The notes under the pieces: generated by a model
Told to the model about the DNA's origin: nothing
Databases searched by the model: none
What the model saw: only the letters and a program-made list of their open reading frames with translations
Assembly: GCA_965183875.1 (NCBI GenBank)
Contig: CBCYMK010000002.1
Coordinates: forward strand, 138,389-202,388
DNA: 64,000 bases
Origin: UBA6772 sp965183875
GTDB taxonomy: Bacteria > Bacteroidota > Bacteroidia > Flavobacteriales > UBA7430
Direction of reading: 5' to 3'
Position numbers and translations under genes: made by a program
Shown: piece after piece, positions 49,536 through 57,981 of the stretch
Layout: each line of letters begins with the position of its first letter
Numbering within the stretch: the stretch's first letter is position 1

Positions 49536-51374
49536 ATGGCATATAAAAGTTTAGAAGCTTGTATTCAGGATCTTGAAAAGAACGGTCAACTCATTCGTAT
49601 AAAAGAAGAAGTTGACCCTTATCTGGAAATGGCTTCTATACAATTAAGAGCCTATCAAAAAGGAGCAAAGGCTATTCTTTTTGAAAAGGTTAAAGGTTCT
49701 GAGTTTAGAGCATTGTCTAATCTTTTTGGCGATATCGAACGTTCGCGCTTTTTGTTTCGCGATACCATGGAAATGGTACAGAATATTGCATTGCTTAAGA
49801 AAGACCCCTTACTGGCTTTGAAAAACCCTTTAAAGTATATTTCTACTCCTAAGCATTTGTACAATGCTTTGCCAAAAAAGGTTTCTAAACGCAGCGCAGG
49901 TATGTTAGAGACTACTATTGATAAACTCCCACAAATTACTTGTTGGAAAAAAGATGGAGGGCCTTTTATTACTTTACCCATTGTTTATACCGAAGATGTA
50001 GATACTCCTGGATGGACTAAATCCAATATGGGAATGTATCGCATACAGTTAGGTGGAAACGAATATATCCAGAATGAAGAAATAGGCTTACACTATCAAA
50101 TTCACCGAGGAATAGGAGTACATCAAAGTAAAGCCAATGCAAAAGGAGAACCTTTAAAAGTGAGTGTTTTTGTTGGAGGACCTCCAGCTTTAACTTTTTC
50201 TGCAGTAATGCCTTTACCAGAAGGAATGCCAGAATTTGCCTTTGCAGGAATGTTAGGAGGAAAACGCATGCGTTACTTTAAAGAGGATGGTTACACCGTT
50301 AGTGCAGATGCCGATTTTGTGATCACAGGAGAAGTATATCCACACGATGTAAAACCAGAAGGTCCCTTTGGAGATCATTTGGGCTACTATAGTTTGAAAC
50401 ACGATTTTCCTGTTATGAAAGTCCATAAGGTATATCATAAAGAAAATGCTATTTGGCCATTTACAGTTGTAGGAAGACCTCCACAAGAAGATACGAGCTT
50501 TGGAGCTATGATTCACGAATTAGCGGGCGACACCATTCAGATGGAATTGCCAGGTGTAAAAGCGGTTCATGCAGTAGATGCTGCAGGAGTTCATCCACTA
50601 CTTTTTGCTATAGGTTCGGAGCGTTATACCCCTTATGTAAAAGAGCGTTACCCTGCAGAAATCCTAACTCAAGCCAATCATATTTTGGGCTTCGGGCAAA
50701 TGTCTTTAGCCAAGTTTTTATTCATTGCTGCCGAAGAAGATAATAAAGACTTAAACATTGATGATGAAGAAGCTTTTGTACAGCATATATTAGAACGAGT
50801 AAACTGGGAAAGAGATTTACACTTTTATACCAAAACGAGTATCGATACCCTAGACTATTCTGGCGAAGGCTTGAACGCGGGGTCTAAGGTAGTGATTGCT
50901 GCTGCCGGTGAGCAATGTAGAACTTTAGCTCAGAATTTCGAATCGACAAATGTATTGCCCGAAGGAATTACAGATGTGAAAATCGTGGCTCCAGGTATTC
51001 TAGCTGTTTCTTGTACCGCCTTCGAAACATATGAAAAGGCAAGTACCGAAATGGAAGCTTGGGCGAAAGGATTAAAAGAGGTTTTAGGCGAGCAGTCTAA
51101 TTCTTTCCCTTTACTTTTACTTTGCGACGATGCTGATTTTGTAGCGGAAACTTATAATAATTTCTTGTGGTCTACTTTCACTAGAGCTAATCCATCGCAC
51201 GATATTTACGGAATTGACTCGTTTACGACTCATAAACATTGGGGCTGTAAAGGTCCTTTAATGATCGATGCACGTATCAAACCGCATCATGCACCGCCTT
51301 TAATTTTAGATGATGAAGTGGAAAAGAGAGTAGATGTGTTGTTTGCTAATCATTCAGGTTTGTCTAAGCTGTAA
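49536..51374 (+). CDS. UbiD-family decarboxylase
   Basis: 612 residues. Prenylated-FMN decarboxylase family; in flavobacteria, which use menaquinone, it is usually assigned to the futalosine-independent or 3-polyprenyl-hydroxybenzoate type step, but the substrate cannot be decided here. Motifs: GMYRIQ...IHRGIGVHQSKA, GGPPALTFSAVMPLPEG, GPFGDHLGYYS and TVVGRPPQEDTSFGAMIHELAG. No UbiX partner is in the window. Confidence 0.9.
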   Translation: MAYKSLEACIQDLEKNGQLIRIKEEVDPYLEMASIQLRAYQKGAKAILFEKVKGSEFRALSNLFGDIERSRFLFRDTMEMVQNIALLKKDPLLALKNPLKYISTPKHLYNALPKKVSKRSAGMLETTIDKLPQITCWKKDGGPFITLPIVYTEDVDTPGWTKSNMGMYRIQLGGNEYIQNEEIGLHYQIHRGIGVHQSKANAKGEPLKVSVFVGGPPALTFSAVMPLPEGMPEFAFAGMLGGKRMRYFKEDGYTVSADADFVITGEVYPHDVKPEGPFGDHLGYYSLKHDFPVMKVHKVYHKENAIWPFTVVGRPPQEDTSFGAMIHELAGDTIQMELPGVKAVHAVDAAGVHPLLFAIGSERYTPYVKERYPAEILTQANHILGFGQMSLAKFLFIAAEEDNKDLNIDDEEAFVQHILERVNWERDLHFYTKTSIDTLDYSGEGLNAGSKVVIAAAGEQCRTLAQNFESTNVLPEGITDVKIVAPGILAVSCTAFETYEKASTEMEAWAKGLKEVLGEQSNSFPLLLLCDDADFVAETYNNFLWSTFTRANPSHDIYGIDSFTTHKHWGCKGPLMIDARIKPHHAPPLILDDEVEKRVDVLFANHSGLSKL

Positions 51375-51406
51375 CAGCCTATAGTCACATTTATAATTAC
51401 TTATTA

Positions 51407-51479
51407 AATTGTCTTACTGAGCTTGTCGAAGTACTTTTAGTGAATTATTTTAGTCTTCGATAAACTCAGACTGACAATT
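51407..51479. repeat. REP-like imperfect palindrome
   Basis: Left arm 51407-51434 (contains ctgagcttgtcgaag) and right arm 51453-51479 (contains cttcgataaactcag), ending in aattgtc and gacaatt. The motif resembles the CTTCGACAAGCTCAG repeat family scattered through many flavobacterial intergenic regions. It may also end ubiD transcription. Confidence 0.6.
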
Positions 51480-51525
51480 CATTTTATTATGACCTCTATC
51501 TTCTTTTTACTGAAATTTAAAAAAC

Positions 51526-51533
51526 TATTTTTG
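51526..51533 (+). promoter_or_regulatory. Possible -7 box for nitric oxide synthase, leaderless transcript
   Basis: TATTTTTG fits TANNTTTG and ends 5 bp before the ATG, so transcription would begin at or next to the start codon. The upstream -33 region is only T-rich. Confidence 0.35.
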
Positions 51534-51538
51534 TACTC

Positions 51539-52615
51539 ATGGAAAATCACGTACTCATAGAAAAGGCGAAAGCTTATATAGAACTGTGTTACCGAGAACT
51601 TAATAAGGCAGATTTATTAAAGGAAAGATTGGAAGTGGTTCAGGATTCAATTAATGAAACAGGTACTTACGAACTCCTGGATTTTGAATTGGATTACGGG
51701 ACTAAGGTAGCTTGGCGCAATTCTAATAAATGTATCGGTAGGCTCTTCTGGCGTTCTATGGAGGTTTTAGATAAACGCTCTTTAGAAACTGTAGAGGAAG
51801 TTTTTGAAGCCTTGTTTGAGCATATTAATTTTGCTACTAATGGAGGGAATATCCGTTCTACAATAACCGTTTTTAATGCTCAAAATAGGATTCGCTTATG
51901 GAATCCACAGCTTTTAGGTTTTGCTGGCTATACTTTAGAAGATGGTTCTATCATTGGAGATTCTAAAAATATAGAATTCACTCAGAAATGTATTGAGTTG
52001 GGGTGGAAACCTAAAATGGGTCAATTTGATGTATTGCCTTTGGTCGTGAAAATTGGAGAAGATACTCCTGTTTTACGTGAAATCCCATCAGCGATTGTAA
52101 CTCTTGTTAATATTGAGCATCCAAGTATTGAAGCATTCAAAGACTTGAATCTACAATGGTATTCTACACCAATTATTTCAAATATGACTTTAGAGGTGGG
52201 TGGAATAGAATTCTTATCAGCTCCGTTTAACGGTTGGTATATGGGTACAGAAATTGGTGCTCGTAATTTAGCCGATGAAGATCGTTATAACCTACTTCCC
52301 ACAGTAGCCAAACTAATGGGCTTAGACATCCGAGATAAAAATAGTCTTTGGAAAGATAGAGCGCTGGTAGAATTAAATCAGGCGGTATTGTATTCATTCC
52401 GCAAGGCTGGGGTGAAAATCATTGACCATCATTCGGCTTCTAAACAGTTCATGCAATTTATGCGTCAAGAAGCTAAAGAGGGGAGAGATGTTACTGCAGA
52501 TTGGTCGTGGATTGTACCGCCAAGTGCAGGGTCAACTATGAAAGTATTCCACACCGAAATGCAGGACATAATTGTAAGTCCGAATTATTTCTATCAGGAA
52601 ATTCCTTGGAGTTAA
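51539..52615 (+). CDS. nos: Bacterial nitric oxide synthase oxygenase
   Basis: Oxygenase-only NOS that converts arginine to citrulline and nitric oxide using a borrowed reductase. 358 residues, normal for bacterial NOS. The haem-thiolate Cys is in VAWRNSNKCIGRLFW (about residue 64); the substrate-binding stretch GWYMGTEIGARN and the pterin-side SASKQFMQF and ADWSWIVPPSAGSTMKVFH are intact. No dedicated reductase is adjacent. An uncommon gene in Bacteroidota, flanked by a REP-like repeat. Confidence 0.95.
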   Translation: MENHVLIEKAKAYIELCYRELNKADLLKERLEVVQDSINETGTYELLDFELDYGTKVAWRNSNKCIGRLFWRSMEVLDKRSLETVEEVFEALFEHINFATNGGNIRSTITVFNAQNRIRLWNPQLLGFAGYTLEDGSIIGDSKNIEFTQKCIELGWKPKMGQFDVLPLVVKIGEDTPVLREIPSAIVTLVNIEHPSIEAFKDLNLQWYSTPIISNMTLEVGGIEFLSAPFNGWYMGTEIGARNLADEDRYNLLPTVAKLMGLDIRDKNSLWKDRALVELNQAVLYSFRKAGVKIIDHHSASKQFMQFMRQEAKEGRDVTADWSWIVPPSAGSTMKVFHTEMQDIIVSPNYFYQEIPWS

Positions 52616-52674
52616 ACGTATCTAGAAGCCTAGCCTAATATCGCTTCAAGGTAAACACGCATAAATAATTGGGA

Positions 52675-53433
52675 TTAAGCTTCCATTTGTCTTTGACGAA
52701 CAGCTTCGTAAAGAATTACTGCAGAGGCAACAGATACATTTAAAGATTCCGTTTTTCCAAACATTGGAATACGCGTTTTAACATCTGCTAATTCTAAAAT
52801 ATCTTCAGAAATACCATCTTCTTCAGAACCCATTACAATAACGACAGGGTCTATAAAAGGAACATCGTAAAGGTTTGTATCCGTTTTTTCGGTACAAGCC
52901 ACTATTTTAAGTCCACTCTTTTTAAGGTACTTTAAACTGTGGTGCAGGTTCTGTTCTCTACATATAGGAATGTGCATTAATGCTCCAGTAGAGGTTTTCA
53001 TAGCATCAGAATTTAGCTGTGCTCCACCAATTTTAGGTAAGATGATCGCATTAACACCACAGGCTTCTGCGGTACGGGTGATGGCTCCAAAATTACGTAC
53101 ATCTGTAATTCTATCGAGCATCAAAAAGAGAGGTGATTTTCCTTCTTCGTAAGTTTTCATCAACACATCTCCGATGGTATAGAAGTTTACCGGCGATACA
53201 AAAGCAAAAACACCTTCATGTTCTTTATGAGTAAGGCGGTTTAGTTTTTCAACAGGAACAGCTTTAAACATGATGTTGTGCTCTTTTAAAAGCGCACGTA
53301 ATTCCATAGCTAATCCAGTGTTAACACCTTTCTCCATAAAGATTTTATCGAATTCTTTACCTTCATGAACGGCGTCCATAACGGCTTGTATTCCAAAAAT
53401 CTCTAAACTCTTTTGTAATCGGTCTTTCTTCAT
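52675..53433 (-). CDS. rlmB: 23S rRNA 2'-O-methyltransferase, TrmH/RlmB family
   Basis: 252 residues: N-terminal substrate-binding domain (LEIFGIQAVMDAVHEGKEFDKIFM), then a SPOUT methyltransferase with LDRITDVRNFGAITRTAEACGV, VMGSEEDGIS and IPMFGKTESLNVSVASAVILYE. Exact rRNA site is inferred from family. Confidence 0.92.
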   Translation of the reverse strand: MKKDRLQKSLEIFGIQAVMDAVHEGKEFDKIFMEKGVNTGLAMELRALLKEHNIMFKAVPVEKLNRLTHKEHEGVFAFVSPVNFYTIGDVLMKTYEEGKSPLFLMLDRITDVRNFGAITRTAEACGVNAIILPKIGGAQLNSDAMKTSTGALMHIPICREQNLHHSLKYLKKSGLKIVACTEKTDTNLYDVPFIDPVVIVMGSEEDGISEDILELADVKTRIPMFGKTESLNVSVASAVILYEAVRQRQMEA

Positions 53434-53457
53434 GGGTGCAAAAATACAAAATTCGCC

Positions 53458-54771
53458 TTAGCTTAAGAGTTCTGTTTCCGATTTATCGAGTAATTCTTGA
53501 GAAATACTTTTATTGGTTTTGGCGCCTAGCTTTTTTATCTTCTCTACACTTACTACCAGGTTACCTCTACCAGAATGTAGTTTGCTTTGTGCTGCATCGT
53601 ATTTTTTTGTTGCCGACTCTAAAGCCTTTCCTACCCCTTCTAAATCAGTAACAAATCCACAGAATTTCTCGTATAATGCACCTGATTGTCTTGCAATCTC
53701 CAATACATTTTTCTTCTGATTTTCTTGTTGCCAAATAAAAGACACTGTACGCATGGTAGCCATCAGAGTAGATGTACTCACTAAAATAATATTCTTACTA
53801 AGTGCCAAGTTAAATATCTCTGTGTCTTCTTGTAGCGCACAAGTTAATGCTGGTTCTATAGGTACAAACATAAGCACATAGTCAGGTGCATTAATACTGT
53901 ATAACTTTGGGTAGTCTTTACTAGCTAAATCTCTAATATGGTTTTTTAAACTTTCTAAGTGTTTTTTTATAAATAGCGCTTTTTCCTCTTCGGCAGCTGC
54001 ATTTATAAATTGCTCATAGGCTCTTAAAGAAACCTTCGAATCTATGATTAAGTTTTTGTGGTCTGGTAAATCTATGATACAATCGGGGCGTTTTTCATTT
54101 CCCTCATCATCTTTTTCAGAGTTCTGTGTACGGAAATGTACGTCCTTACTCAAGCCCGATTTTTCTAGTAATACCTCCAGTTGTAACTCTCCCCAATCAC
54201 CTTGAGTTTTAGAGTCACCTTTTAGAGCATTGGTAAGGTTTATGGCATCCTGACTAATTTTCTGATTGGCCTGCTGAAGTAAACTGATTTGTTTTGATAA
54301 GCCCGCTCGTCCTTCTTGGTCTTTCACATACTTGTCTTGTACACTCTCTTCAAAGCTTTTTATCTTTTCTCCTAAAGGCTTTAATATCTGGTTTATATTC
54401 TGCTGGTTTTGTTCTGCAAATTTCTCAGATTTCTTCTCTAAAATTGCATTTGCCATGTTTTCAAATTGAGTATGCAATTGCTTCTGCTGCGCTTCTAATC
54501 TCTTACCCTCTTCCGCAAGTTTTACTTGTAAGGTTTCTATGAGGGTGTCTTTGGAAGATACATTGGCTTTTAAATCTCCAACTAGTGCTTCTTTTTCTTT
54601 GTTCTCCAACTCGGTTTTATGAAGTCTTTGTTTTTCAGAATCAAAGAGTTCTTTAGATACATAATTACTAAGGTCTACTTTAGTAGCTTCTTTGGGTGCT
54701 TTACTCTTACTGTATAACAGCCCAATTACTGTTCCTGCTATCAATCCAATTAATAAATAAATTACGTCCAT
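53458..54771 (-). CDS. rmuC: DNA recombination protein RmuC
   Basis: I start at MDVIYLLIGLIAGTVIGLLYS (54771), which gives an N-terminal membrane anchor; the longer frame adds residues from upstream non-coding sequence. Residues about 40-170 are coiled coil, followed by the RmuC nuclease-like domain (GDWGELQLEVLLEKSGL, IDSKVSLRAYE, YVLMFVPIEPA). About 437 residues. 26 bp after ung on the same strand. Confidence 0.92.
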   Translation of the reverse strand: MDVIYLLIGLIAGTVIGLLYSKSKAPKEATKVDLSNYVSKELFDSEKQRLHKTELENKEKEALVGDLKANVSSKDTLIETLQVKLAEEGKRLEAQQKQLHTQFENMANAILEKKSEKFAEQNQQNINQILKPLGEKIKSFEESVQDKYVKDQEGRAGLSKQISLLQQANQKISQDAINLTNALKGDSKTQGDWGELQLEVLLEKSGLSKDVHFRTQNSEKDDEGNEKRPDCIIDLPDHKNLIIDSKVSLRAYEQFINAAAEEEKALFIKKHLESLKNHIRDLASKDYPKLYSINAPDYVLMFVPIEPALTCALQEDTEIFNLALSKNIILVSTSTLMATMRTVSFIWQQENQKKNVLEIARQSGALYEKFCGFVTDLEGVGKALESATKKYDAAQSKLHSGRGNLVVSVEKIKKLGAKTNKSISQELLDKSETELLS

Positions 54772-54797
54772 AGTTTTGTTTTTTATAATTGCAATAT

Positions 54798-55502
54798 CTA
54801 CTCTAATAACGACAATTGCTGACATTCATCTCTTAATTCCCAATGAATATTTTCTTTGCCAATCCGATTTAAGTAATCGTTAGTTTTAGAAAAAGGTTTA
54901 GAGCCAAAGAAACCATTTCTAGCAGAAAATGGAGAAGGGTGAACCGATTTTATGATGAAGTGTTTTGACTCATCGATGAGTTCAATTTTTTTCTGTGCAT
55001 AGTTTCCCCAAAGGACAAACACTAAGTCTTCCTTTTGCCCCGATAATTTTTTAATTACGGCATTGGTAAATTCCTCCCATCCCTTTTTCTGATGTGACCC
55101 TGGCTCATGGGCACGTACTGTTAAAGTTGCATTTAAAAGTAATACTCCTTGTGTAGCCCAAGATTCTAAGTTTCCAGTCTTAGGAATATTTATCCCTAAA
55201 TCGCTCTGTAATTCTTTGAAGATGTTTTTTAAAGAAGGAGGAATCTTTACTCCATTAGCCACAGAAAAACTTAGCCCGTTAGCTTGCCCGTGGTTATGAT
55301 AAGGGTCTTGTCCTAGTATAACTACTTTTACACTATCTAAAGGTGTTTTAGAAAACGCAGCAAGACATAATTCTTCAGGTGGGAAAATGGTGTGCTGTTT
55401 TCTTTCACTCCTCACAAAAGCTAATGTTTCTATGAAACTGACCTTTTCTAGTTCACTTTTCAGTAAGTTCTTCCAACATTTAGGTAGTTGTTTTATCATC
55501 AT
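54798..55502 (-). CDS. ung: Uracil-DNA glycosylase family 1
   Basis: Removes uracil from DNA. 234 residues: catalytic GQDPYHNHGQANGLSFSV with the Asp, LLLNATLTVRAHEPGSH, VFVLWGNYAQKK and the HPSPFSARNGFFGS leucine-loop region. Two adjacent ATGs (55502, 55499) leave the start open by one residue. Confidence 0.96.
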   Translation of the reverse strand: MMIKQLPKCWKNLLKSELEKVSFIETLAFVRSERKQHTIFPPEELCLAAFSKTPLDSVKVVILGQDPYHNHGQANGLSFSVANGVKIPPSLKNIFKELQSDLGINIPKTGNLESWATQGVLLLNATLTVRAHEPGSHQKKGWEEFTNAVIKKLSGQKEDLVFVLWGNYAQKKIELIDESKHFIIKSVHPSPFSARNGFFGSKPFSKTNDYLNRIGKENIHWELRDECQQLSLLE

Positions 55503-55517
55503 TCAAAAATAATAGAA

Positions 55518-56060
55518 TTAGTCTGTTGATTGTGTAAATCCTTTACTTTTTCTGTGCTCATTTTTAGAGTGTATTAATTGTTTGATAAGGTCAAATACTT
55601 GAGCGAATTTAGAATCGAATTTAGTTTCCAAATCCATGATTTTTTCTGAGAGTTCTTTAGGGTTTATTAAATGCTATTAAATAAGAACAAAAGCTCTAAC
55701 AACAAGAATGCTTGCATTAATAGCCTGTTCACTTTTGAGTATGCTGGCCAACATAACCGCGCCATGTTCGGTGAATACGTAGGGAAGGTACTTTCTATGA
55801 ACACCTCTGTTTTCTAAGGTCACAGATTGTGACCTTAAAGATGTTCGGTCTAGACTTAGCTTACCCCATGTTCTGGATTTAATTAGAATATAAAATCTTT
55901 TGGGAATCTTTCAATATTCCTTTTTACAGCTTGTTTAATACTTTCGTCTGCACACCGTACAAAATAGCTAAATCGCTATCGAGTATAATTTTTTGATTAT
56001 CGACTAAGTGAATTTGGGTTCTTATTTGAACCTCAATCTTAGTGTTTGTTTTCACAGCAT
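55518..56060 (-). pseudogene. Decayed ORF6N (KilA-N-type) domain gene
   Basis: Minus-strand remnants of an ORF6N DNA-binding protein, common in Bacteroidota prophages and mobile regions. Readable pieces: LVDNQKIILDSDLAILYGVQ, then RNIERFP-like KRNIERFPKDF with frameshifts, then RSQSVTLENRGVHRKYLP, YVFTEHGAVMLASILKSEQA and INASILVVRAFV, and a coiled-coil end closing with SKGFTQSTD and stop. Several stops and shifts separate them, more than elsewhere nearby, so real decay is likely, though this part of the consensus is otherwise good. Confidence 0.7.
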
Positions 56061-56175
56061 TTATATTAAAATAATTGTTACTAATTTTCAAAACATTAAA
56101 ATAGAGTATTGACTTTATTGCTCAGTTTACTATTTAAATTTTTAGTATTTTCGCAGCACATTAAAACAAAAAGAG

Positions 56176-56295
56176 ATGAAAAAGGTTGTACTTATTGCCG
56201 TATTATTTGTTGTAGCTATAGCTGCACAATCTTGTTGTGTAACAGCTAATTGCCCTGGTGTAGCTCAGGTAGAAGTGCCACAAAGCAATTCTTAA
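56176..56295 (+). CDS. Tiny predicted lipoprotein, 39 aa
   Basis: MKKVVLIAVLFVVAIAAQSC with a lipobox-like AQSCC, then a 17-residue mature tail. AGAG-type ribosome site precedes it. Its TAA overlaps the next ATG (TAATG), arguing for a real gene translated with ytxJ. Function unknown. Confidence 0.65.
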   Translation: MKKVVLIAVLFVVAIAAQSCCVTANCPGVAQVEVPQSNS

Positions 56296-56615
56296 TGAAC
56301 TGGATCGATTTAACTGATTATACTCAAGTACAAAAGGCTCTAGAAAATTCTAAGCCTTTTTTTGTATTCAAACACAGTACTCGATGTTCTATCTCTTCGA
56401 TGGCAAAAAGTAGGTTCGAACGAACTTACGACCTTCCTGAGGTACAGGCTTTTTATTTAGATTTGATTTCGTATCGCGCTATTTCAAATCAATTAGCTTT
56501 AGATTTTCAGGTAGCACATCAGTCTCCCCAGTTATTATTTATACAACAGGGAGTTTGTACTTATAATGCATCTCATAATTCTATTAATATAGATAATGAA
56601 GTTAATATGTATTAA
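56295..56615 (+). CDS. ytxJ: YtxJ-like bacillithiol-system protein (DUF2847)
   Basis: Thioredoxin-fold protein beginning MNWIDLTDYTQVQKALENS; the FKHSTRCSISSMAKSRFE motif holds a single-Cys site (TRCSIS), and the family ends with HQSPQLLFIQQGVCTYNASH. I use 56295 as start because it overlaps the lipoprotein stop; an upstream frame start at 56250 is inside that gene. The last 15 codons (after NASH) may be partly foreign, because the sequence changes character at about 56575-56680. This is the last bacterial gene. Confidence 0.85.
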   Translation: MNWIDLTDYTQVQKALENSKPFFVFKHSTRCSISSMAKSRFERTYDLPEVQAFYLDLISYRAISNQLALDFQVAHQSPQLLFIQQGVCTYNASHNSINIDNEVNMY

Positions 56616-56682
56616 AATGGTATTTCCAATAGTTAATGGTACAAGAATTATATTCGTTCCTGTATAAATTGTATTAAAAGAA
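56575..56682. other. Junction between bacterial and mitochondrial DNA
   Basis: Flavobacterial coding sequence (ytxJ) ends here and the first mitochondrial-type hairpin starts at 56683. Base composition drops sharply and no bacterial gene is found afterwards. I see no target-site duplication, tRNA, integrase or attachment site at the join. The exact base cannot be fixed by eye. Confidence 0.75.
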
Positions 56683-57084
56683 GAGAAGTGGAGATAGGTG
56701 TTTAGTATTTTTATGTCTCTCCACTTCTCACAACTGTACATTATTAAAGAAGCTATTGGAGATTTATTTATGGCCATTATGGCTGTCTCCTAATATAATA
56801 TAAGGTCTTAATATTTATGAATGGCCATGACAAACTTTTCTATTATAATATTTGGCCATTCATATAGGTATGTTAATAACGTTTGGCAGTTTAATATTTA
56901 TTTTGGATCATAGGATAGAAACTGCCATAAGACGTTATTAACCCAACTCACGAATCTAACCTAAATATGAACACTATATCCCATAAACACCTTCTATAAT
57001 ATTATAATAATAAATGGGATATGTGTTCATAAGATCCACCATAAGCACCTTTATTAATATATAATTTTATTCTTGGTGGATCTT
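56683..57084. repeat. Mitochondrial hairpin cluster 1
   Basis: Perfect or near-perfect inverted repeats: 56683-56694/56718-56729 (12 bp, gagaagtggaga); 56816-56827/56853-56864 (12 bp, tatgaatggcca); nested 56872-56882/56932-56942 (11 bp) around 56884-56892/56919-56927 (9 bp, tggcagttt); 56967-56983/57015-57030 (one bulge); 57031-57040/57075-57084 (10 bp). Loops are 22-35 nt and AT-rich; stems are visibly richer in G and C. Confidence 0.9.
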
Positions 57085-57158
57085 CAGTATTATGAAATGT
57101 GTATATGGCCAAACAGTCTTTATAAAGGTATTAAATGTTATTAAGTGAGCTTTTGGAG

Positions 57159-57354
57159 TGTGGAGAAGGTTATAAAATTATAAGACATATAACACCTTCT
57201 CCAAGAAATAATATAACATTAAAGTAAAAAGACTTTCTTCACACAAATTATGTTTTTCTATACAAAAGAAAGTCTTTTATGGAAGTGCATTATTTTCTTT
57301 TGGATATTTATTATCAGCACTTCCATATATTTATGGTATTAATTATTTATTATT
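57159..57354 (+). repeat. 196-bp inverted duplication, copy 1
   Basis: Identical by eye to the reverse complement of 59240-59435. It carries three hairpins: 57161-57170/57194-57203 (tggagaaggt), 57227-57239/57266-57278 (13 bp, aaaagactttctt) and 57279-57288/57317-57326 (10 bp, atggaagtgc). The two copies are flanked by different sequence, which shows block-wise rearrangement of this genome. Confidence 0.92.
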
Positions 57355-57500
57355 TATTACAGGCTGTTCTCTTCATTATCTTTTTTATAATAATTATTAT
57401 TACTGGAACTGTTATCTTATCTTCCTATCTTTTCATTAAGTGTTCAAATGGTCTTGTTTATTATCTTTCTTTTATAAGGCCAGTATTATCTTTTGTTTAA
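57355..57500. other. Hairpin-free segment, candidate gene or rRNA fragment
   Basis: 146 bp with no inverted repeats between two duplicated blocks. A 73-codon hydrophobic frame (57279-57500) crosses it and begins inside a hairpin, as cob does, but its codon use (many ctt, tct, ttc) differs from cob and cox1 and I recognise no protein. A short match to the conserved LSU rRNA ACAGGCTG (57359-57366) is too weak to call. Confidence 0.3.
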
Positions 57501-57907
57501 TTTATATTCATTTTCATTCTTCTAATAATCCTTTGAGGTTAAATACAAATACTTTTATACCATTCTTCCCTTTCATATTATTAATATAATTATTTCTTAA
57601 CTTTCTGGATGTCTGGTATATAATTATATATATATTAATGTAGATGGATTTGTAGGATGCCAAAATAATTTATATTAAAATCAAATCCCATCTTCTATAA
57701 AGGTTTATTAATATATTAAAGGATTTGATTTACAGAAATATAAATTATATAATGTATGAAAGGAAAAGTTTATGTTAACTAATTCTTCTTCTTTTCCTTT
57801 CTTGATAAACTTTATTATATAATAAGACAGGCATTTAATTAGAAATTAAGCGATTCTTATGGGAATCGCATGCCTGTCCATAAACACACTTTACACATAA
57901 TAATACT
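57501..57907 (+). repeat. 407-bp direct repeat, copy A
   Basis: Matches 61032-61437 except for one extra C (near 57689). Contains hairpins 57642-57652/57682-57693 (the extra C makes a bulge), 57758-57768/57791-57801 (gaaaggaaaag) and nested 57826-57834/57870-57878 (gacaggcat) with 57850-57856/57863-57869 (gcgattc). The first 140 bp are hairpin-free and could hide a structural RNA. Confidence 0.93.
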
Positions 57908-57981
57908 ACATTCTAGAGAAAATAACATACAGTCATACATAAACTTTTTATATAAGAATTAATGAGACATAGGTATAGAAA

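Noticed and set aside
56535..56777. 80-codon minus-strand frame across the junction
   Set aside because: Spans bacterial and mitochondrial DNA and overlaps ytxJ and a hairpin; no family similarity.
57356..57371. attacaggctgttctc resembling the LSU rRNA ATAACAGGCTGATCTC motif
   Set aside because: Only a short match; the following conserved AAGAGTTCA and GACG elements are missing.
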